5,651 nucleotides of DNA, from positions 1 to 5,651 of the forward strand of contig JANXSC010000069.1 of NCBI GenBank assembly GCA_025352845.1. The letters run 5' to 3'. The notes under the pieces are model-generated. The model was not told where the DNA came from, searched no databases, and saw only the letters and a list, made by a program, of their open reading frames with translations. Positions 1 to 3,982 of the stretch are shown piece by piece. Origin of the DNA: Opitutaceae bacterium. GTDB taxonomy: Bacteria > Verrucomicrobiota > Verrucomicrobiia > Opitutales > Opitutaceae. The translations under genes were made by a program, and so were the position numbers. The stretch's first letter is position 1. Every line of letters begins with the position of its first letter.

Positions 1-418
1 CTTCGTCCGCCTCTATAAAGTCCGCCGGGATTTCAAAGACGGAGCGCGGCTTTCGCCTTGGCTGTATTCGATCGCTTCGAACCTCGCCAAGAACCGGCTC
101 CGCTGGCGCTGCGTCCGCCGGCTGATTTCCTTGGACAGTGCCGAGCCCGATAGCCCCGCATTTCAGCACCCCGACCCAGACGCCACCACCGGTGCCGAGA
201 CCGCGATGGAAAAAGAACGAGCCGACGCGGTGCGTGCCGCCGTTGCCTCACTCCCACTTGAACTACGCACCGCGCTTGTGTTGGCCGAATACGAGGGACT
301 GTCGCACGCCGAGGTCGGTGCTACGCTCGGCTGCACCGCCAAAGCCGTTGAAGGTCGTCTTCACCGAGCACGCACGACACTGCGACAAGTGCTACGACCG
401 TGGATTGCCGCGTCGTAA
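1..418 (+). CDS. ECF-type RNA polymerase sigma factor, C-terminal part (5' end outside window)
   Basis: The frame is open from base 2 to a TAA at 416-418, giving 138 visible residues; the N-terminus is cut by the window edge. Residues 1-38 look like the end of sigma region 2: an Arg/Phe-rich stretch, then SPWLYSIASNLAKNRLR, which matches the usual 'FSTWLYRIARNLALDRLR' pattern that contacts the -10 element. An acidic Pro-rich linker follows (about 45-65). Residues 75-132 are region 4, with SLPLELRTALVLAEYEGLS leading into a helix-turn-helix (about 100-124, ending GRLHRARTTLRQ) that reads the -35 element. As a family, such factors direct RNA polymerase to stress or metal-response promoters and are usually held by an anti-sigma factor. 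No anti-sigma gene follows on this strand; one could lie upstream, as in the cnrYXH metal system. The gene converges on the efflux cluster, so a regulatory link is only inferred. A TTG at 131 is internal and is not the start. Confidence 0.93.
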   Translation, partial: FVRLYKVRRDFKDGARLSPWLYSIASNLAKNRLRWRCVRRLISLDSAEPDSPAFQHPDPDATTGAETAMEKERADAVRAAVASLPLELRTALVLAEYEGLSHAEVGATLGCTAKAVEGRLHRARTTLRQVLRPWIAAS

Positions 419-476
419 TCGGTTTAGGTTTTTCGTAGGAAAATCTTGGAGCTTTGAGCTTCAGCTAATCTCCTTT

Positions 477-544
477 CGGGGAAAAGCCTTTCCCCGCGTG
501 CGAGCCTGCGTCTCGCCCTCCCCATTCCAGCGGGGAAACCCCGC
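477..544. repeat. Cluster of mutually exclusive hairpins
   Basis: Bases 477-484 (CGGGGAAA) pair with 489-496 (TTTCCCCG) across a 4-base loop, an 8-bp perfect stem. Bases 530-535 (GCGGGG) pair with 539-544 (CCCCGC) across a 3-base AAA loop. In addition 489-497 (TTTCCCCGC) is exactly complementary to 530-538 (GCGGGGAAA), so the second and third arms can pair with each other instead. CGGGGAAA therefore occurs twice as a direct repeat (477-484 and 531-538). Neither hairpin is followed by a T run on either strand, so a standard intrinsic terminator is not supported. The arrangement could be a 3'-end processing or stability structure, or part of a dispersed palindromic repeat. Confidence 0.55.
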
Positions 545-648
545 AACGTCCCGAGGCCGGCTGGCCGTAGGACAAGAAGCACGGGTTGAGCGCACGTGTG
601 CCGGCTTCTGCCGAGTATGTCATGCAGCGCACGAGAACACGAAAGATG

Positions 649-704
649 AACGGTTCGCCATACCCGAAACCTTCCCGTTTTTTCTTGGACGAATTCGGTT
701 TTTT
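649..704 (+). terminator. Possible intrinsic terminator(s) of the sigma factor transcript
   Basis: On the plus strand GGTTCG (652-657) can pair with CGAAACC (665-671, one bulged A). An outer AACGG (649-653) / CCGTT (675-679) pairing is an alternative. A T6 run follows at 678-683. A second weak pairing, CCGAA (664-668) with TTCGG (694-698), is followed directly by another T6 run at 699-704. The position, between two convergent genes, suits termination. However, the stems are short or bulged, the second loop is long, and the site lies about 230 bases after the sigma stop, so this is a tentative call. Confidence 0.35.
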
Positions 705-763
705 CAGGACGTTTTGCCCCGGTCCGTTCAAGGCCCGGCGGACACCCGTTGCTCCCCTGCGGA

Positions 764-2746
764 CTACTTGGAGGAGCGAAGAAGCCTCAGAGAGTTGGCC
801 ACGACCAGCAGCGTCGCGCCGGTGTCTGCCATGATCGCCAACCACAGGCTCGCGTGACCGATCAGAGTCAGGAAGAGGAAGAGTGCCTTTAGCGCGAGGG
901 CGAAGCCGATATTGAAGCGGATGATCCCGAGCGTGCGTCGCCCGAGTCGGACGGTTTCAGCGATCTTGCCGAGGTCGTCGGTCATTAGGGTGACATCCGC
1001 CGTTTCAATGGCGGCGTCCGTGCCGGCACCACCCATCGCAATACCGATGGTCGCGGAGGCCATCGCGGGCGCATCGTTCACACCGTCACCTACCATGCCC
1101 ACTGAGCCGTGCTTTTCGCGGAGTGTCTTCACAGCCGTCACCTTGTCCTCGGGCAGTAAATCGCCGCGCGCTTCGTCGATGCCCACTTGCTTCGCGATGG
1201 AGTCGGCCGTCCGCTGATTGTCACCGCTCAACATCACGACCGATTCGATACCGGCGGCGTGCAAAGCCCTGATCGCTTCCGCCGCATTGGGACGCACGGT
1301 GTCGCCGACCGCGATGATCCCGAGCACTTCGCCTTTGCAGTCACCATGCGGACGATGGCCGACCACGATGACCGATTGACCCTTGCTTTCGATAGCAGCC
1401 AGACGGCGCTCGATGTCCTCCGAGCACACACCCAGCTCATGTGTGAAGCGGTGATTTCCGACAAAGTAAGCGTGTCCTTCGACAACGCCCTCAGCACCGC
1501 GACCACTGCTCGCCTGATAATTTTCCGCGCGCGGAAAATCGACGCCACGTCCCTTGACGTGTTCCACGATGGCTTTCGCCAGAGGGTGCGACGAATGAAC
1601 GTCAACCGCAGCGGCAATTTTTAGGATTTCCGGTTCTGCCATGCTACCGATGATCTCCACTCCCTGCACCTGCGGTTTTCCTTCCGTGATCGTGCCGGTC
1701 TTGTCCACCGCGAGCGCCTTGAGCTTGGCAATGGATTCCAGATGGGCTCCGCCTTTGACGAGCACCCCGCGCTTCGCCAGCGCAGCCATGCCCGCGACGA
1801 TGCTGACGGGCGTGGAAATCACCAATGCACACGGACACGCGATGATGAGCAGCACGCACGCGCGATAAAGCCATTGCGACCAATCGCCACCCAGGAAAAG
1901 CGGCGGAACAAGAAAGATGAGCAATGCGACGACGGTCACCGCTGGCGTGTAATACCGCGCGAACACGTCCACAAAACGCTGCGTCGGCGCTTTCTGCTCC
2001 TGCGCTTCCTTCACGAGGCGAATGATGCGCGCCATCGTCGTGTCGCCTGCCACCTTGGTGACGCGGATTTCCAGCGAACCGTCGCCGTTGACCGTGCCGG
2101 CGAACACCGTGTCACCCTTCTTTTTATCCACGGGAACCGACTCGCCGGTGATCGGCGCTTGGTTCACCGCGGATTCGCCCGTCAGCACCTCGCCATCGAG
2201 CGGGATATTCATCCCAGATTTCACGGCGACGGTATCGCCAACGCGCACCTCTTCTACCGGCACGTCTTTGAACTGGCCGTCGCGTTTCACGGTTGCAGTC
2301 TTCGGCGCGATTTCGAGCAGAGCCTCAACCGCGCGCTGTGCGCGCCGGTCGGCCCAACCTTCGAGCCATTCCGCAACCCCAAATAGAAACACCACCGTTG
2401 CCGCTTCTGCCCACTCGCCCACGATGGAAGCACCGATGGCCGCAATGACGACGAGCAAGTTGATGTCTGGTCGAAACCGCAGAATCGCACGCCAGGCTTT
2501 GGGCAGGAGGAGCCAGCCGCCGGTGAGCATCGCGGCCGTGAAGATTGCTTCTGTCCCCAATGCCGGAAGCGCCTTGGTCCAGTGCACGATCAACCCAATT
2601 CCCACCAACACGCCAGAAGCGATGAGGCTGCGGGTTTCCCACGGGTTCGACGAGCTATGGTCACAGCTCTCATGATCGTGCTCGTCGTGATCGGATTTCT
2701 TCGCGTCGTGTTTGTCCGGCTCGCGCGCGTGGTCGTGGGAATTCAT
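764..2746 (-). CDS. cadA: Zn/Cd/Pb-type P1B ATPase with His-rich N-terminus, lacking an HMA domain
   Basis: This 660-residue inner-membrane pump should use ATP to export soft divalent ions (Zn2+, Cd2+, Pb2+) from the cytoplasm. Motifs in order: His-rich tail (His 4, 6, 13, 20, 23, 25, 30 and Cys 28); actuator TGES at 200-203; CPC metal site at 304-306 in TM6 (IIACPCALVIS); phosphorylated Asp348 in DKTGT; SSHP at 385-388, the nucleotide-binding HP motif of P1B pumps; SGDN at 507-510; GDGVNDAP at 553-560. The last helices carry N612, K620 and D641-T-G, the signature of the ZntA/CadA (P1B-2) branch rather than copper pumps. It is shorter than E. coli ZntA (about 730) because the N-terminal CxxC ferredoxin-like domain is absent, apparently replaced by the His-rich tail. 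The ATG at 2746 immediately precedes that tail; no clear Shine-Dalgarno is visible. It is last in the cluster, 53 bases after the small membrane gene. Metal specificity is inferred; zntA would be an equally fair name. Confidence 0.95.
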   Translation of the reverse strand: MNSHDHAREPDKHDAKKSDHDEHDHESCDHSSSNPWETRSLIASGVLVGIGLIVHWTKALPALGTEAIFTAAMLTGGWLLLPKAWRAILRFRPDINLLVVIAAIGASIVGEWAEAATVVFLFGVAEWLEGWADRRAQRAVEALLEIAPKTATVKRDGQFKDVPVEEVRVGDTVAVKSGMNIPLDGEVLTGESAVNQAPITGESVPVDKKKGDTVFAGTVNGDGSLEIRVTKVAGDTTMARIIRLVKEAQEQKAPTQRFVDVFARYYTPAVTVVALLIFLVPPLFLGGDWSQWLYRACVLLIIACPCALVISTPVSIVAGMAALAKRGVLVKGGAHLESIAKLKALAVDKTGTITEGKPQVQGVEIIGSMAEPEILKIAAAVDVHSSHPLAKAIVEHVKGRGVDFPRAENYQASSGRGAEGVVEGHAYFVGNHRFTHELGVCSEDIERRLAAIESKGQSVIVVGHRPHGDCKGEVLGIIAVGDTVRPNAAEAIRALHAAGIESVVMLSGDNQRTADSIAKQVGIDEARGDLLPEDKVTAVKTLREKHGSVGMVGDGVNDAPAMASATIGIAMGGAGTDAAIETADVTLMTDDLGKIAETVRLGRRTLGIIRFNIGFALALKALFLFLTLIGHASLWLAIMADTGATLLVVANSLRLLRSSK

Positions 2747-2799
2747 ATGATATAGTTAGGACATGCCGAACCGTTGATAGTGACTGAACTTGGTTTTTG

Positions 2800-3033
2800 C
2801 TACCGGCTTCCGCCAGTTCGCCATTTGTGCCAAACCGCCCGAACAAGGAGTCCGAGGCCACCCAATCCAAGGCCGGCCACTCCGCCGGCCTGCATAAACA
2901 GCAGGGTGCGATGCCTGAGCACGCCAACCACCAATCCGCCAATCAGGCCGCAGACCGCTCCGCCAATCAGGATGAGCATGTCCTTGTCTTCGGCACGGCG
3001 CGACAACTCGCGTTTTGATGGAGACTTTTTCAC
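2800..3033 (-). CDS. Small glycine-rich two-helix membrane protein, function unknown
   Basis: This 77-residue protein is not one I recognise. It has a basic, charged N-terminus (residues 1-18, MKKSPSKRELSRR...), a first hydrophobic helix at about 19-39 with repeated Gly (GGAVCGLIGGLVVG), a short basic turn RHRT (40-43), a second helix at about 44-68 with GxGxGGxG spacing, and a basic end (HKWRTGGSR). By the positive-inside rule both ends should face the cytoplasm. The close Gly spacing suggests tight helix packing, as in glycine-zipper hairpins. The start used is GTG at 3033; an ATG at 2979 (residue 19) is an alternative that would drop the whole basic N-terminus. It lies 45 bases after the Cys-tailed protein gene and 53 bases before the P1B ATPase, so a role as a small partner or regulator of the pump is possible but only inferred. 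A longer overlapping frame (2756-3040) encodes an Arg/Trp/Pro-rich product and is rejected. Confidence 0.72.
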   Translation of the reverse strand: MKKSPSKRELSRRAEDKDMLILIGGAVCGLIGGLVVGVLRHRTLLFMQAGGVAGLGLGGLGLLVRAVWHKWRTGGSR

Positions 3034-3041
3034 TGGGCAAA

Positions 3042-3067
3042 GGGCTTTGGCGCGACGGCCAAAGCCC
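3042..3067 (-). promoter_or_regulatory. Perfect 10-bp hairpin just before the GTG start of the small membrane protein
   Basis: GGGCTTTGGC (3042-3051) and GCCAAAGCCC (3058-3067) form a perfect 10-bp stem with a 6-base loop. On the minus strand the stem starts 11 bases after the TAA of the Cys-tailed protein gene and ends 8 bases before the GTG at 3033; only TTTGCCCA separates it from that codon. It could be a partial terminator or attenuator within the cluster (the following T run is only three bases), an mRNA processing site, or a structure that hides the ribosome-binding region. On the plus strand a T6 run lies at 3082-3087, but 14 bases away, too far for a typical terminator. Confidence 0.5.
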
Positions 3068-3078
3068 GGCTTAGACGG

Positions 3079-3537
3079 TTATTTTTTGTGTGCTTCGTGC
3101 CCTGCATCGTCGCAGACGCAGGCGTATTCCGCGCGTTTGCATTCCTTGCAAATCTCGTCGTGGAAGAGGACGCGGTAGTTCTTGGGCTTCGCCCCTGCGG
3201 CGTCGCGAACTTGCACGACCACCGTATAGTCGTCGCCCTCAGGCAACGGCTGCTTGGAGACGAAGCCGGTAGCGCTCTTTTCCAAAGCGAACTGAGCCTT
3301 GCCGGATTTCGCCTCAGCGACGACGGAGATCACCTGGACACCGGGGGGGACCGGCTTCAGGGCCGCGTCGTAGAACGTGACGGCGACCGTGCGGTCTTTC
3401 TCGACGAAGAATTCCACATGGGGCGCTTCGGTCGTGAGGATGCGGCCGCCCTTGGGGCCGGCGATGGGCTTGGCGGACAACGCGCCGACGGCGAGCGTCA
3501 GCGCGGACAGGAGGGAGACAATCTTGAGCAGTTTCAT
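3079..3537 (-). CDS. Small secreted periplasmic protein with Cys/His-rich C-terminus, probably metal-related
   Basis: This 152-residue protein begins with a Sec signal peptide (basic MKLLK, hydrophobic core to about 20, probable cleavage after ALSA at about 22). The mature part has alternating hydrophobic residues typical of a beta-sandwich. The opening GPKGGRI...HVEFFVE...VTFYDAALKPV resembles the 'GG-x-(V/I)...HxEF...V-x-V-Y-(L/F)-D' pattern I associate with small domains found beside heavy-metal RND pumps; this is pattern memory, not a search result. The tail holds Cys130, Cys133, Cys140 and Cys142 (CKEC...CVC) plus His126, His147 and His150, a plausible metal-binding or disulfide cluster. 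The start is the ATG at 3537, 10 bases after the lipoprotein stop, with no Shine-Dalgarno (CTCACTCCC precedes it), so translational coupling is likely. Inferred role: periplasmic metal carrier or sensor between the ATPase and the RND pump. A C7 run in the coding strand (3343-3349) leaves the frame intact. Confidence 0.8.
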   Translation of the reverse strand: MKLLKIVSLLSALTLAVGALSAKPIAGPKGGRILTTEAPHVEFFVEKDRTVAVTFYDAALKPVPPGVQVISVVAEAKSGKAQFALEKSATGFVSKQPLPEGDDYTVVVQVRDAAGAKPKNYRVLFHDEICKECKRAEYACVCDDAGHEAHKK

Positions 3538-3547
3538 GGGAGTGAGC

Positions 3548-3982
3548 TTATTTGATTTGGTTTTCTAACGGACGAGAGGAGGCGTGCTCGCCGTCGTGGG
3601 CGCGCACAACAACGCGGGCGAGGCCCGGCGGCAGCGGATCGAGCACGACCCGGTAGCTGGAGCTTCCGGGCATGCGGTGTCCGCGAGAGACTTGGCGGGG
3701 ATTGAAATCCGACGTGAGCGCGCGCAGCACCGAGCCGTCTGGAGCATGGAGCGTGACGTCGAGGTGCGTTTTGCTCGTATCGGCATCGAAGAACTGCCGG
3801 CCCACTTTCCCCGCGAGCAGGAGCTGGCCCTCATAGCGGACCACCTCGAAATCCCGGACTTTGACTTTGTCTGAGTTGGCGTGCTCGCGCACGATATAAG
3901 ACAGGTCCGGCGGCGTGCGCATGAACATGACGCACCCCGAAAGGAGCGCCATCGCAGGCAGGAGCAGCAGGGCTCGCTTCAC
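3548..3982 (-). CDS. Small outer-envelope lipoprotein of the efflux cluster, function unknown
   Basis: This 144-residue protein starts with a lipoprotein signal: MKRALLLLPAMALLSGC, with lipobox L14-S15-G16-C17, so Cys17 should be lipidated after cleavage. The mature part (18-144) has no further Cys. Its middle (about 42-132) is beta-rich: FEVVRYEGQLLLAGKVG, then HLDVTLHAPDG, then SSYRVVLDPLPPG and ARVVVRAHDGEH, which reads like an Ig-like or FxLyD-like sandwich; no family is assigned. The start is GTG at 3982, which overlaps the TGA of the RND pump gene as GTGA. It has a good Shine-Dalgarno (AGAGG at 3994-3990, 7-base spacer) lying inside the pump gene, so the two are translationally coupled. 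Residue 18 is Val, not Asp, so an outer-membrane anchor is expected under the E. coli +2 rule. It may be an accessory factor of the RND complex; that is inference from position only. Confidence 0.82.
   Translation of the reverse strand: MKRALLLLPAMALLSGCVMFMRTPPDLSYIVREHANSDKVKVRDFEVVRYEGQLLLAGKVGRQFFDADTSKTHLDVTLHAPDGSVLRALTSDFNPRQVSRGHRMPGSSSYRVVLDPLPPGLARVVVRAHDGEHASSRPLENQIK

Larger units (their letters stand above)
419..763. other. Non-coding spacer between convergent genes, rich in inverted repeats
   Basis: This 345-base stretch separates the sigma factor stop from the ATPase stop. I see no convincing gene in it. The frames that stay open across it either run into the ATPase gene in the wrong phase or give Arg/Ser/Pro-rich products without recognisable domains. 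It holds at least five short inverted repeats (477-496, 530-544, 555-566, 602-613, 652-671) and two T6 runs (678-683 and 699-704). This fits a convergent termination zone, and it could also be a copy of a dispersed intergenic repeat; the latter cannot be tested without the rest of the genome. Confidence 0.6.

Noticed and set aside
131..133. TTG as the start of the sigma factor
   Set aside because: Sigma region 2 residues are encoded upstream in the same frame, so the gene begins before the window.
189..203. Duplicated TGES in the ATPase (189-192 and 200-203, residue numbers) as a duplication of the catalytic loop
   Set aside because: Only the second fits the actuator loop position (QAPITGES); the first falls where the family has a variable turn before SAVNQ, so it is probably coincidental.
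465..845. Minus-strand 126-codon open frame across the spacer
   Set aside because: Its start lies inside the ATPase gene in another frame and it has no domain. Its openness may reflect the GC-rich repeats of the spacer, though a translated repeat element cannot be fully excluded.
138..857. Long plus-strand open frame through the sigma gene, the spacer and the ATPase 3' end
   Set aside because: It overlaps the sigma factor and the ATPase in other frames, and its product is Arg/Pro/Ser-rich without domain signatures.
1742..2386. Plus-strand 214-codon frame opposite the ATPase
   Set aside because: It is a His/Arg-rich shadow of a strongly supported P-type ATPase gene.
2747..2799. Separate promoter or MerR/ArsR-type operator before the ATPase
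   Set aside because: The gap is AT-richer near the start codon (CTATATCATATG), but I find no well-spaced -35/-10 pair and no convincing inverted repeat beyond the trivial TCATATGA.
2756..3040. Minus-strand 94-codon frame overlapping the small membrane protein
   Set aside because: It gives an Arg/Trp/Pro-rich product, whereas the overlapping 77-codon frame encodes two clean membrane helices.
3088..3555. Plus-strand 155-codon frame opposite the Cys-tailed protein gene
   Set aside because: The opposite strand has a signal peptide, tight gene spacing and a coherent Cys cluster; this frame is a high-GC shadow without such features.
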